Of a stretch of 64,000 nucleotides of DNA, positions 7,703-16,133 are shown piece after piece; the first letter of the stretch is position 1, and each line of letters begins with the position of its first letter. The translations under genes were made by a program, and so were the position numbers. The DNA comes from Streptomyces sp. NBC_00091. GTDB taxonomy: Bacteria; Actinomycetota; Actinomycetes; Streptomycetales; Streptomycetaceae. Location of the stretch: positions 5,146,001 to 5,210,000 of the forward strand of contig NZ_JAPEMA010000001.1 in the NCBI RefSeq assembly GCF_026343185.1, read 5' to 3'. The notes under the pieces were generated by a model. It searched no databases and was not told the origin of the DNA. It saw only the letters and a list, made by a program, of their open reading frames with translations.

Positions 7703-9843
7703 GCGAGGCCCGCTCCGAACAGGTGCTGCGCGTGGACGCGTACCCGACCCACGAAGTGGGCGGGTACCGCGTCCGCGCGGGCAAGCCCTTCCCCTTCGGG
7801 GCCAACGTGGTCCCCGGCGGGGTCAGTTTCTCCGTCTTCTCCGACCAGGCCACCTCCATGACCCTGGTCATCTTCAAGCGCGGAGAGCCCGAGCCGATGG
7901 CCGAGCTGGAATTCCCCGAGGAGTTCCGCACCGGCAGCGTCTTCGCCATGACGGTCTTCGGCCTCGACCACGAGAACATCGAGTACGGGTACCGGGCCGA
8001 CGGCCCCTACGACCCGGCCATCGGCCACCGCTTCGACGCCCGGCAGGTCCTCTCCGACCCCTACGCCCGGCTGATCGCCGGCCGCGACGTGTGGGGCGTG
8101 GAACCGGACCGCAGCCGCGGCTACCAGTACCGCTCCCGGGTCTGCCTCCAGGACTTCGACTGGGGCGACGACACCCCGCTGCGGATCCCCGCCGAGGACC
8201 TCGTCGTGTACGAGGCCCACGTGCGCGGCTTCACCCGGCACCCCTCCTCCCAGGTCACCGCCCCCGGCACCTTCGCGGGGCTGCGGGAGAAGATCCCGTA
8301 CCTGAAGGAGCTGGGCGTCAACTGCATCGAGCTGCTGCCCGTCTTCGAGTTCGACGAGAGCGACAACCCGCGCACCAACCCCGAGACCGGCGAGCGGCTC
8401 TACGACTACTGGGGCTACAACACCGTCTCCTTCTTCGCGCCGAAGGCCGGCTACGCGGCCACCGGACGCTACGGGATGCAGGGCGACGAGTTCCGCACCC
8501 TGATCAAGGACCTGCACGCGGCCGGCATCGAGGTCATCCTCGACGTCGTCTTCAACCACACCGCCGAGGGCAACGAGCAGGGCCCGACCATCTCCTTCAA
8601 GGGCCTGGACAACGCCACGTACTACATGCTCACGCCCGAGGGGTACTACTTCAACTTCAGCGGCACCGGCAACACGGTCAACTGCAACCACCCCGTGGTC
8701 CGCAACTACGTCCTGGACTGCCTGCGCCACTGGGTCGCCGACTACCACGTCGACGGCTTCCGCTTCGACCTCGCGGCCATCCTCGGCCGGGACCTGGACG
8801 GCACCCCGCTGCCCAACCCGCCGCTGCTGGAGCTGCTCGCCTTCGACCCGGTCCTGCGGCACACCAAGCTCATCGCCGAGGCCTGGGACGCCGGCGGGCT
8901 CTACGAGGTCGGCAACTTCCCGGCGTACGGACGCTGGGCGGAGTGGAACGGCAAGTACCGCGACACCGTCCGCAGCTTCCTCAAGGGCGACCCCGGGGTC
9001 ACCGGGGAGCTGGCCACCCGGATCGCGGGCTCGCCCGACCTCTACTCCAGCCGCGGGACCTCGGCCTCCGTCAACTTCCTGACGGCGCACGACGGTTTCA
9101 CCCTGGCCGACCTGGTCTCGTACAACGACAAGCACAACGAGGCCAACGGCGAGGGCAACAACGACGGCGGCAACGACAACGCCAGCTGGAACTGCGGGGC
9201 CGAGGGGCCGACCGACGACCCCGAGGTCAACGCCCTGCGGCTGCGCCAGATGAAGAACGCCCTCGCCATCCTCTTCACCAGCCAGGGCATCCCGATGCTG
9301 CTGTCCGGGGACGAGGTGGCACGCACCCAGCAGGGCAACAACAACACGTACTGCCAGGACAACGAACTGTCCTGGTTCGACTGGGACCAGGTCGACGAGA
9401 ACGCCGAACTGCTCCGGTTCACCCGGGAGATGATCGCCTTCCGGGGGCACCACCGCGAACTGCGCTCCACCTCCCACCCCACGGGCCGGCTCCGGGAAGG
9501 CCTGGGCCTGCCCGACATCAGCTGGCACGGGGAGCGGGCCTGGCAGCCCGACTGGTCGGCGGAGAGCCGGCTGCTGGCGGTGGCCCGCTGCGGCACCGGT
9601 GACCAGGACGTGGTGTACGTGGCCATGAACTCCCACTGGGAGTCGCACGACCTGGAACTGCCCGCCCTGCCCGGCGGCCGCAGCTGGCACCTCTTCGCCG
9701 ACACCGGCGCCGAGGCGCCGCACGACATCCGCAGCCCGGGGACGGAACAGGAGCTGGACAACGCCGGCAAGTACCTGATCGGCCCGCGCTCCGTCGTGAT
9801 CCTGGTCGGCCGCGCGAACGACCCCGATCCCCGAGACGACTGA
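7699..9843 (+). CDS. glgX: glycogen debranching enzyme (isoamylase type)
   Basis: A 714-residue GH13 debranching enzyme starting in the STAS stop (ATGA). The four GH13 regions are intact: DVVFNHT, GFRFDLAA with nucleophile Asp357, LIAEAWD with acid/base Glu394, and FLTAHDG with Asp465. An N-terminal CBM48-like domain (VVPGGVSFSVFSDQA) is present, and the length fits GlgX/TreX. It cleaves alpha-1,6 branches in glycogen. No other glycogen gene is nearby. Its place between two STAS genes is unusual and suggests regulated storage-sugar use in this locus. Confidence 0.93.
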   Translation: MSEARSEQVLRVDAYPTHEVGGYRVRAGKPFPFGANVVPGGVSFSVFSDQATSMTLVIFKRGEPEPMAELEFPEEFRTGSVFAMTVFGLDHENIEYGYRADGPYDPAIGHRFDARQVLSDPYARLIAGRDVWGVEPDRSRGYQYRSRVCLQDFDWGDDTPLRIPAEDLVVYEAHVRGFTRHPSSQVTAPGTFAGLREKIPYLKELGVNCIELLPVFEFDESDNPRTNPETGERLYDYWGYNTVSFFAPKAGYAATGRYGMQGDEFRTLIKDLHAAGIEVILDVVFNHTAEGNEQGPTISFKGLDNATYYMLTPEGYYFNFSGTGNTVNCNHPVVRNYVLDCLRHWVADYHVDGFRFDLAAILGRDLDGTPLPNPPLLELLAFDPVLRHTKLIAEAWDAGGLYEVGNFPAYGRWAEWNGKYRDTVRSFLKGDPGVTGELATRIAGSPDLYSSRGTSASVNFLTAHDGFTLADLVSYNDKHNEANGEGNNDGGNDNASWNCGAEGPTDDPEVNALRLRQMKNALAILFTSQGIPMLLSGDEVARTQQGNNNTYCQDNELSWFDWDQVDENAELLRFTREMIAFRGHHRELRSTSHPTGRLREGLGLPDISWHGERAWQPDWSAESRLLAVARCGTGDQDVVYVAMNSHWESHDLELPALPGGRSWHLFADTGAEAPHDIRSPGTEQELDNAGKYLIGPRSVVILVGRANDPDPRDD

Positions 9844-9870
9844 CACGCCCTGAACCGAAGGAGACCTGAC

Positions 9871-10182
9871 ATGCCGCTTTCCGTGTCCCTGAGCATCGAG
9901 GGCGACACCACCGTGATCGAGCTGACGGGCGAGCTGGACGCGAAGACCGCGCCGGAGTTCCACCAGACCATCGAGAAGGCCGCCGGGCACGGCACCGGCA
10001 CCGTCGAGATCCGGATGGCCGGGGTCGGCTACATGGCCAGCGCCGGCCTGCGCTCCCTGGTCTTCGCCCAGCAGAAGGTCGGCGCGGGGGTCACCATCAA
10101 GGTGACCGGCGCGATCGAGCCCGTCGCCCGGACCATCCGTACGGCCGGGCTCGACCGCAGCATCCTGCTCTCCGATGACTGA
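9871..10182 (+). CDS. STAS-domain anti-sigma-factor antagonist 2
   Basis: A 103-residue STAS protein with the phosphorylation region YMASAGLRSL, Ser57 being the likely site. The ribosome site GAAGGAGA is strong. It lies immediately before the RsbW-like gene, the usual position of the cognate antagonist, so it is the better candidate partner than STAS 1. It has Ala where the first Ser of the STAS 1 SSAG motif lies, so the two probably differ in phosphorylation or partner choice. Confidence 0.88.
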   Translation: MPLSVSLSIEGDTTVIELTGELDAKTAPEFHQTIEKAAGHGTGTVEIRMAGVGYMASAGLRSLVFAQQKVGAGVTIKVTGAIEPVARTIRTAGLDRSILLSDD

Positions 10183-10199
10183 GTACGACGCCCGGGCCG

Positions 10200-10667
10200 G
10201 TGAATGAGATGGTCGAACTGGCGAGGAAGCCCGCCGTACTGGAGGTGCCCGCGACGGTGGGGGCACTGGGCGAGATCGCCGCGTTCGTCCTGCGGCTGGC
10301 CGGACGGGCGGGCCTCGGCAAAGGGGCCACGTACCGGATCCGGCTGGCCGTGGACGAGCTGGCCACCAACATCGTGATGCACGGGTACCGGGGCGGCGAC
10401 GGACGGATCACCGTCCGCGGCCGCTCCGGTCCCGACGGGGTGCGGATCGTCATCGAGGACACCGCCCCCGCGTTCGACCCCGTCGCAGGCCGCCTGCCCC
10501 CCGCCCCCGGGCTTCCCCCGGAACGGCGCAGGGTCGGCGGCCTCGGCATCCACCTGGCCCTGACCAGCGTGGACTCGTACGCCTACGCCCGCCGGGACGG
10601 CCGCAACATCAGCACGCTGACCGTGAAGGCCGATGAGGGGACGGACGCATGCCCTCCACGACCGTGA
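10200..10667 (+). CDS. RsbW-like anti-sigma serine kinase
   Basis: A 155-residue GHKL ATPase domain protein. The N box is DELATNIVMHGY (Asn57), and the G boxes are EDTAPAFDP and GGLGIHLA. This is the pattern of SpoIIAB/RsbW kinases that bind a sigma factor and phosphorylate STAS antagonists. No sigma-factor gene is visible in the window, so the client is encoded elsewhere or is not a sigma factor. GTG 10200 or ATG 10209 could start it; neither has a strong ribosome site. It overlaps the phosphatase gene by 19 bases. Confidence 0.87.
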   Translation: MNEMVELARKPAVLEVPATVGALGEIAAFVLRLAGRAGLGKGATYRIRLAVDELATNIVMHGYRGGDGRITVRGRSGPDGVRIVIEDTAPAFDPVAGRLPPAPGLPPERRRVGGLGIHLALTSVDSYAYARRDGRNISTLTVKADEGTDACPPRP

Positions 10668-11911
10668 TCATCCTGGACGTGTACCCGCCGCCGCCCGCCG
10701 AACTCCTCGAAGCGCTGCGGCTGATGGGCGCCGAACTCGTCACCCGCACCCTGGGGGAACTCCTGCGCGGCGGGCTGGAGGTGCTGCCCGTCGCGGACGT
10801 GCTGCTCGCCCCGGCCGAGGCCGACGGGGAGTCCGTGCGCAGCGCCGTACGCCGGCTGCGCCGCTGGGCCGGGGCCCCCATCGTGGTCGTCTGGACCGTC
10901 GCGGAGTTCGCCGCACTGGAGCGGCACGTCCGCCTCGGCCACGACTACCTCGTCCCGCCCTTCCTGCCCGCCCTGGTCGGGGCCCGGCTGCACAGCTGCA
11001 CCGAGCGGGCCGGACTCGGCCGCACCCTGCGCGAGGCCGACGCCCGCGCCGAACTCATGGGGTACGAGAAGGAGCTGGAGATCGGCCGCGAGATCCAGGC
11101 CGGCTTCCTGCCCGAAGCGCTCCCCGTCCCGCGGGGCTGGGAGATCGACGTGCGCTTCCGGCCCGCCCGGCAGGTCGCCGGGGACTTCTACGACGTCTTC
11201 GAGCTCTCCCGGGGCCGCCGGCTCGCGGTGGTCGTCGCCGACGTCTGCGACAAGGGGGTCGGCGCGGCCCTCTTCATGGCCCTCATCCGTTCCCTGCTGC
11301 GCCACACTGCCGAGAACAGCGGACTCCAGCACCTGATGGCCGAGGCCCGCACCGGCGGCAGCCGGCGCACCCCGGTCGTCGGCGCCACCCCGCTGCTCAA
11401 CGCGGTCACCGCCACCAACGGCTACCTCACCCGCAACCACCTGAGGCAGGGCTACTTCGCCACCCTGTTCTTCGGCGTCCTGGACCCGCTGACCGGCAGC
11501 CTCGTCTACATCAACGGCGGCCACAACCCGCCGCTGCTGCTCTCCGGCGACGGCTCCCTGCCCCGGACCCTCGAGGTCACGGGACCCGCCGTCGGGGTCC
11601 TGCCCGACTGCGTCTACACACTCGGCTACGCCCAGTTGAACCCCGGCGACACCCTCTTCGTGTTCACCGATGGAGTGCCAGAGGCCCGCTGCCCCGAAGG
11701 CAGCTTCCTCGGTGACGACAGGATGCTGGAGCTGCTCGCCGGCCCACCGGCGAGCGGCAGGGAGGTGGTCGACCTGATGGACCGGGCGGTGCGCGAACAC
11801 ACCGGCACCGCCGAACAGCACGACGACGTCACGATGCTGGCCCTGCACCGGCCACGTGCGGCGCGGGGGCCGCACGTGGAGACCACCACCGGCTACCAGG
11901 TGGTGGCGTGA
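10649..11911 (+). CDS. SpoIIE/RsbU-type PP2C phosphatase with degenerate receiver domain
   Basis: A 420-residue protein. Residues 1 to about 115 look like a CheY-like receiver in which the phospho-acceptor position is lost (VADVLLAPAE instead of a D at the strand end). A coiled linker (about 125-150) leads to a PP2C domain with metal ligands in GDFYDVFE (Asp179, Asp182), VADVCDKG (Asp198, Asp201), FTDGVPEA and HDDVTML. This class dephosphorylates STAS antagonists, completing a partner-switch with the preceding genes. A pseudo-receiver implies control by protein contact rather than phosphorylation (inference). Confidence 0.88.
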   Translation: MPSTTVIILDVYPPPPAELLEALRLMGAELVTRTLGELLRGGLEVLPVADVLLAPAEADGESVRSAVRRLRRWAGAPIVVVWTVAEFAALERHVRLGHDYLVPPFLPALVGARLHSCTERAGLGRTLREADARAELMGYEKELEIGREIQAGFLPEALPVPRGWEIDVRFRPARQVAGDFYDVFELSRGRRLAVVVADVCDKGVGAALFMALIRSLLRHTAENSGLQHLMAEARTGGSRRTPVVGATPLLNAVTATNGYLTRNHLRQGYFATLFFGVLDPLTGSLVYINGGHNPPLLLSGDGSLPRTLEVTGPAVGVLPDCVYTLGYAQLNPGDTLFVFTDGVPEARCPEGSFLGDDRMLELLAGPPASGREVVDLMDRAVREHTGTAEQHDDVTMLALHRPRAARGPHVETTTGYQVVA

Positions 11912-12657
11912 TGACCCGGACCATCGTGGTGCACTCGCACCGCGGCGGCACCGGGAAGTCCTCGGTGCTGGCGAACCTCGCGCTGCTGCTGGCGGCCGGG
12001 GGGCGCCGGGTGGGGGTGGTCGACACCGACCTCCAGTCGCCCACCCTGGACCTGCTGTTCGGGCTGGGTCCCGGCACCGGCTCGCTGGCCGACTACCTGC
12101 TCGGCCGCTGCGAGATCGAGACCGCGGCCCGGCGGACCGCCGTGCCCGGGCTGTACGTCGTACCGGCCCGGACCGGGACGGCGGCCCTGCGGGAGCTGAT
12201 GACCACCGGGTACGACGTGGGACTGCTCCCGGAGGGCTTCGACCGGCTGGCCGAGAGCCACGCGCTCGACGTGCTCCTGCTCGACACGCACGCCGGGCTG
12301 AACAACGAATCGGTGACCGCCATGGGCAGCGCCGACGTCGTCCTGATCATGGCGAGGGCCGACCGGGTCGACCTCTCCGGGGTCGAGGAGACCATCGCCC
12401 TGGCGGGACGGCTCGCCTGTCGCAGGGCCCTGGTTCTGAGCATGGCGCCCGAAGGCGTGGACCGCGAAGCGGTCAGCCGCCGGGCCGCGGAGGTATACGG
12501 CGCCCCCCTGGCCGGAATTCTCCCGTACGTGCCGGAAATGGCGGCCCTCTACGGAGAGCGCATATTCGCGGAAGCCCTTCCCGACCACCCCCTGGTCGGT
12601 GAATTCCGCGCGATCCTCACGGCGTTGGACGCACGTGACGAAGTATCACGGGCCTGA
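11911..12657 (+). CDS. ParA/MinD-like ATPase
   Basis: A 248-residue P-loop ATPase of the ParA/MinD/CpsD superfamily, overlapping the phosphatase stop. The deviant Walker A is HRGGTGKSS (residues 10-18), with Arg in place of the first signature lysine. The Walker B-like strand is VLLLDTHAG, and DLQS is the switch region. Related ATPases position complexes or carry them on membrane or nucleoid. Last gene before a terminator, it is probably a dedicated partner of the STAS/RsbW/RsbU module (inference). Start is ATG 11911; GTG 11908 would add one residue. Confidence 0.82.
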   Translation: MTRTIVVHSHRGGTGKSSVLANLALLLAAGGRRVGVVDTDLQSPTLDLLFGLGPGTGSLADYLLGRCEIETAARRTAVPGLYVVPARTGTAALRELMTTGYDVGLLPEGFDRLAESHALDVLLLDTHAGLNNESVTAMGSADVVLIMARADRVDLSGVEETIALAGRLACRRALVLSMAPEGVDREAVSRRAAEVYGAPLAGILPYVPEMAALYGERIFAEALPDHPLVGEFRAILTALDARDEVSRA

Positions 12658-12669
12658 CGCCACCCCCTT

Positions 12670-12690
12670 ACGCCCCTTGCTGAGGGGCGT
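12670..12690 (+). terminator. hairpin terminator after the ParA-like gene
   Basis: ACGCCCC (12670-12676), loop TTGCTGA, GGGGCGT (12684-12690), 13 bases after the ATPase stop. It separates the signalling block from the PfpI/dehydrogenase genes, which then need their own promoter in the following 36 bases. Confidence 0.65.
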
Positions 12691-12726
12691 GTTGAATCGG
12701 CAGCGAATCAGAACAAGGAGAGAATC

Positions 12727-13467
12727 ATGCGGATTCTCGTCGTCTTGACGGCAAAGGCCACGCTCCATCTGCTGGACGGGGAACAACACCCCTCGGGTTT
12801 CTGGGCCGAGGAATTCGTGGTTCCCTATACCCTCTTCCAGGAGGCCGGCCACACCGTCGACGTGGCGACGATCGGCGGCGAACCCCCCACCGTCGACCTC
12901 ACCAGCATCGACCCCGACTTCCTGCGGTGGGTCCGCCCCGAGGGCTCCCCGGACGAGGACACGGCCAACGCGGCCGAGTACGTCCGCGTCATCGAGCAGA
13001 CCCCCCAGCTCAAGAACCCCCTCGCACTCGAATCCCTCGGCGAGAAGGACATCGCCGGATACGACGGCGTCTACATCAGCGGCGGCCACGGGGCCATCGG
13101 CGACCTGCCCAAGTCCGACGAGCTGGCGCAGCTGCTGCGCTGGGCCATCGGCCAGGGGAAGCCGCTGGCCACCGTCTGCCACGGCCACACCGCGCTGCTC
13201 GCCCTGCGCGACAGCGAGGGCCGCTGGCCGTTCGAGGGATACCGGATGACCGCCTTCTCGCACAGCGAGGAGCTGGTCACCAACATGGCCGGCCGGCTGC
13301 CGCTGATCCTGGAGTCCGAACTGACCAGACTCGGCGCCCGCTACGAGAAGGCCGAAGCGATCTGGGACTCGCACGTCGTCGTGGACCGCAAGCTCACCAC
13401 CGGCCAGAACCCCTACTCCTCCAAGGCCCTCGCCGAGACGTTCCTGACACAGCTCGAACAGGGCTAG
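12727..13467 (+). CDS. DJ-1/PfpI (Hsp31-like) family protein
   Basis: A 246-residue DJ-1/PfpI protein of the larger type with an insert as in Hsp31/chaperone-glyoxalase III. Cys151 sits in the nucleophile elbow TVCHGH, preceded by YISGGHGAIGDLP. This type often converts methylglyoxal or repairs glycated groups. It has a clear ribosome site (AAGGAGAG) and starts a new transcription unit after the hairpin. It is not closely similar to the DJ-1 gene at 4.4 kb. Next to aldehyde dehydrogenase, a carbonyl-stress role is reasonable. Confidence 0.85.
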   Translation: MRILVVLTAKATLHLLDGEQHPSGFWAEEFVVPYTLFQEAGHTVDVATIGGEPPTVDLTSIDPDFLRWVRPEGSPDEDTANAAEYVRVIEQTPQLKNPLALESLGEKDIAGYDGVYISGGHGAIGDLPKSDELAQLLRWAIGQGKPLATVCHGHTALLALRDSEGRWPFEGYRMTAFSHSEELVTNMAGRLPLILESELTRLGARYEKAEAIWDSHVVVDRKLTTGQNPYSSKALAETFLTQLEQG

Positions 13468-13493
13468 CCCCCGCGACACCGGAAGGTGCAGCC

Positions 13494-14978
13494 ATGACCA
13501 AGCGCGTGCTCAGCGACCACCCCCTGGCCAACCCCGGGAAGCTGTTCATCGGCGGCAAATGGGTCGCCGCCCAGGACGGCCGTACCGAACCGGACGTCAG
13601 CCCGATCGACGGCCAGGAGATCGTGCCGGTGGCCCAGGCCGCCGCGGCCGACGCGGACGCCGCCGTCACGGCGGCCCGTACGGCGTACGAGGAAGGTCCG
13701 TGGAGCCGGCTGTCCGCCCAGGAGCGCGCGCTGCGGCTGAACCGTGTCGGTGAACTCATCGAACGGGACCTGGAGGAGATCGCCCTGCTGGAAACGGTGG
13801 ACATGGGCAAGCCGTTCGCCTTCTCCAGCACCGTCGACGCCCCCATGGCCGCCCAGCTGATGCACTACTACGCGGGCGCGGTCACCAGGGTCGACGGCTC
13901 CTCCAGGGCTCCGGCCGGCGGACAGCTCGCCTACACCCTGCGCGAACCGCTGGGCGTGGTCTGCGCCATCACCCCCTTCAACTTCCCGCTGCTGCTGTCG
14001 ATGACCAAGATCGCCCCGGCCCTCGCGGCCGGGAACACGGTCGTCCACAAGCCCTCACCGGCCACCCCGCTCACCGCCCTGAAGATCGCCGAACTCTTCC
14101 AGGAGGCGGAGATTCCCGACGGGGTGCTCAACGTCATCACCGGACCCGGAGTGGAACTGGGAGAGACCCTCACGGACCACCCCGGCATCGACAAGATCGC
14201 CTTCACCGGCTCCACCGCCGTCGGCCAGTCGATCATCCGGAAGTCGGCCGGCACCCTGAAGAAGGTCACGATGGAACTCGGCGGCAAGTCCGCCAACATC
14301 GTCTTCGCCGACGCCGACCTCGACGCCGCCGAGGAACTCGCCTTCTTCGGCATCTACTACAACAAGGGCGAGATCTGCACCGCCGGCTCCCGGCTGCTGC
14401 TGCACCGCCCCATCCACGACGAGATGGTCGAACGCCTGGTCCGCCGGGCCGCCGCCCTGCGGCCCGGGGACCCCCGCGACCCCGCGACCCTCTTCGGGCC
14501 GCTCGCCCACCGCGGCCAGTTCGACAAGGTCAGCTCCTACATCGAGGTCGGCGAGAAGGAAGGCGCGATCCTGCGCACCGGAGGCACCGGCTGGACCCCC
14601 GAAGGGGCCTCCAGCCAGGGCCTGTACTTCCTTCCCACCGTCTTCACCGGTGTCGACAACGGGATGCGGATCGCCCAGGAGGAGATCTTCGGCCCCGTCC
14701 TGTCGGTCATCCCCTTCGACACGGAGGAGGACGCCGTACGCATCGCCAACGACAGCGCGTACGGCCTCGCCGCCGGGGTCCACACCAAGGACCTGCGGCG
14801 GGCCCACCGGGTCGCCTCCCAGATCAAGGCCGGCACGGTCTGGGTCAATTGCTACAACCAGTACGACCCCTCGGTGCCCTACGGCGGCTACAAGGCCTCC
14901 GGCTACGGGCGCGAGTGCGGACCGGAATCCCTGGAGAGCTACACCCAGACCAAGTCGGTCTGGATCGGAATGGACTGA
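13494..14978 (+). CDS. NAD(P)-dependent aldehyde dehydrogenase
   Basis: A 494-residue member of the aldehyde dehydrogenase superfamily, normal length. The catalytic Cys295 lies in GEICTAGSR, the general base Glu261 in MELGGKSAN, and the cofactor loop in FTGSTAVGQ. The start ATG follows GGAAGG. The family oxidises aldehydes to acids. It could take the aldehyde made by the decarboxylase or the GMC enzyme of the same array (inference). The start of the protein resembles betaine- or phenylacetaldehyde-dehydrogenase types, but substrate is not decided by sequence alone. Confidence 0.93.
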   Translation: MTKRVLSDHPLANPGKLFIGGKWVAAQDGRTEPDVSPIDGQEIVPVAQAAAADADAAVTAARTAYEEGPWSRLSAQERALRLNRVGELIERDLEEIALLETVDMGKPFAFSSTVDAPMAAQLMHYYAGAVTRVDGSSRAPAGGQLAYTLREPLGVVCAITPFNFPLLLSMTKIAPALAAGNTVVHKPSPATPLTALKIAELFQEAEIPDGVLNVITGPGVELGETLTDHPGIDKIAFTGSTAVGQSIIRKSAGTLKKVTMELGGKSANIVFADADLDAAEELAFFGIYYNKGEICTAGSRLLLHRPIHDEMVERLVRRAAALRPGDPRDPATLFGPLAHRGQFDKVSSYIEVGEKEGAILRTGGTGWTPEGASSQGLYFLPTVFTGVDNGMRIAQEEIFGPVLSVIPFDTEEDAVRIANDSAYGLAAGVHTKDLRRAHRVASQIKAGTVWVNCYNQYDPSVPYGGYKASGYGRECGPESLESYTQTKSVWIGMD

Positions 14979-15001
14979 CACCACACCATCGAGGAGCCCT
15001 C

Positions 15002-15622
15002 ATGCGGACAGGCATCATCGGCACCGGGCGGATCGGCTCGACCCTCGCGAGGATCCTGGTGGCGTCCGGCCATCCGGTCGTCCTCGCCAACGCCACAGGG
15101 CCGCGCTCCCTCGCCCCGCTCCTGGCCGAACTCGGCCCCGAGGCCGCGGCGGCGCACCCCGTCGAAGCGGCGGGCCAGGCCGACCTCCTGGTGCTGATGG
15201 TGCCCTTCGCCGACGTGCGCGGGCTGCTGCCCCCGCACGTCGTGCAGGACAAGGTGCTGGTGGACGCCACCAACGCGTTCGGCGGCCCCGGCACCCCCGC
15301 CGACCTGGGCGGGCGCGGCTCCAGCGAGCTCGTCGCCGAGTGGTACCCCGGGGCCCGGGTCGTGAAATCCCTGAACACCATGCATTTCGAAACCCTCGCC
15401 GTCGCCGGGACCGCCTCCGGCCGGACGGCATCGGAGCGCCTCGCCCATTACACGGCGGGCGACGACACGAAGGCGAAGGAAATCGTCGCCGGAATCATCA
15501 CGGACCTCGGATTCGCCCCCGTCGACACCGGCCCGCTGCACTCCGGAGGAAATCTCCAGCAGCCCGGCGGTCCCCTCTTCAACCGGTCGCTCACGGAAGC
15601 GCAGGCGCTCGCATGGATCTGA
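15002..15622 (+). CDS. F420/NADP oxidoreductase-type reductase
   Basis: A 206-residue protein with an N-terminal Rossmann motif GIIGTGRIGSTLA and the pattern of NADPH:F420 oxidoreductases and other short NADP-binding F420-type proteins (LLVLMVPFADV, VVKSLNTMHFETLA). The ribosome site is GAGGAG. Its end overlaps the ferredoxin-like subunit gene by ten bases, so it is coupled to the molybdenum hydroxylase. Whether it uses F420 or another acceptor is not clear. Confidence 0.78.
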   Translation: MRTGIIGTGRIGSTLARILVASGHPVVLANATGPRSLAPLLAELGPEAAAAHPVEAAGQADLLVLMVPFADVRGLLPPHVVQDKVLVDATNAFGGPGTPADLGGRGSSELVAEWYPGARVVKSLNTMHFETLAVAGTASGRTASERLAHYTAGDDTKAKEIVAGIITDLGFAPVDTGPLHSGGNLQQPGGPLFNRSLTEAQALAWI

Positions 15623-16128
15623 CGCGCATAGAACTGACCCTGCACGTGAACGGAAGACCCGAGGAGTTCGCGGCCCAGCCGAACGAACTCCTCGTGGAAC
15701 GGCTCCGCGACGGACTCGGCCTCACCGGCACCAAGGTGGGCTGCGACACCGGCCAGTGCGGAACCTGCGTGGTCCGCCTGGACGGCAGGTCCGTCAAGAG
15801 CTGCCTGATCCTCACCGCCTCCGCCGCCGGCTCCGAGGTCACCACCATCGAGGGCGTCACCACCCCCGGCGGCGAGCTGACCGGCCTCCAGGAGGCGCTG
15901 CGCCAGGAACACGGCACCCAGTGCGGCTTCTGCACGCCCGGCATGGTCATGGCGCTCGGCGAGCTGGTCGAGACCGCGCTCGTCAAGAACGCCGCCGGCG
16001 GCGAGGCCCCCACCGAGCCCGAGATCCGTGAATGGCTCACCGGCAACCTGTGCCGCTGCACCGGCTACCACAGCGTGGTCCGGGGAGTGCAGCGCGCCTG
16101 CGCCCCCGCCGAACCCGAGGGGCGGTGA
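15613..16128 (+). CDS. molybdenum hydroxylase [2Fe-2S] small subunit (CoxS/XdhA type)
   Basis: A 171-residue two-cluster iron-sulfur subunit. The plant-type cluster ligands are Cys44, Cys49, Cys52 and Cys64 (GCDTGQCGTC...SC), and the second cluster ligands are Cys104, Cys107, Cys147 and Cys149 (CGFC...CRC). It passes electrons from the molybdenum site to FAD. It is followed after five bases by the large subunit. The set small-large-FAD differs from the usual coxMSL order but is complete. Confidence 0.93.
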   Translation: MDLTRIELTLHVNGRPEEFAAQPNELLVERLRDGLGLTGTKVGCDTGQCGTCVVRLDGRSVKSCLILTASAAGSEVTTIEGVTTPGGELTGLQEALRQEHGTQCGFCTPGMVMALGELVETALVKNAAGGEAPTEPEIREWLTGNLCRCTGYHSVVRGVQRACAPAEPEGR

Positions 16129-16133
16129 GGGGG

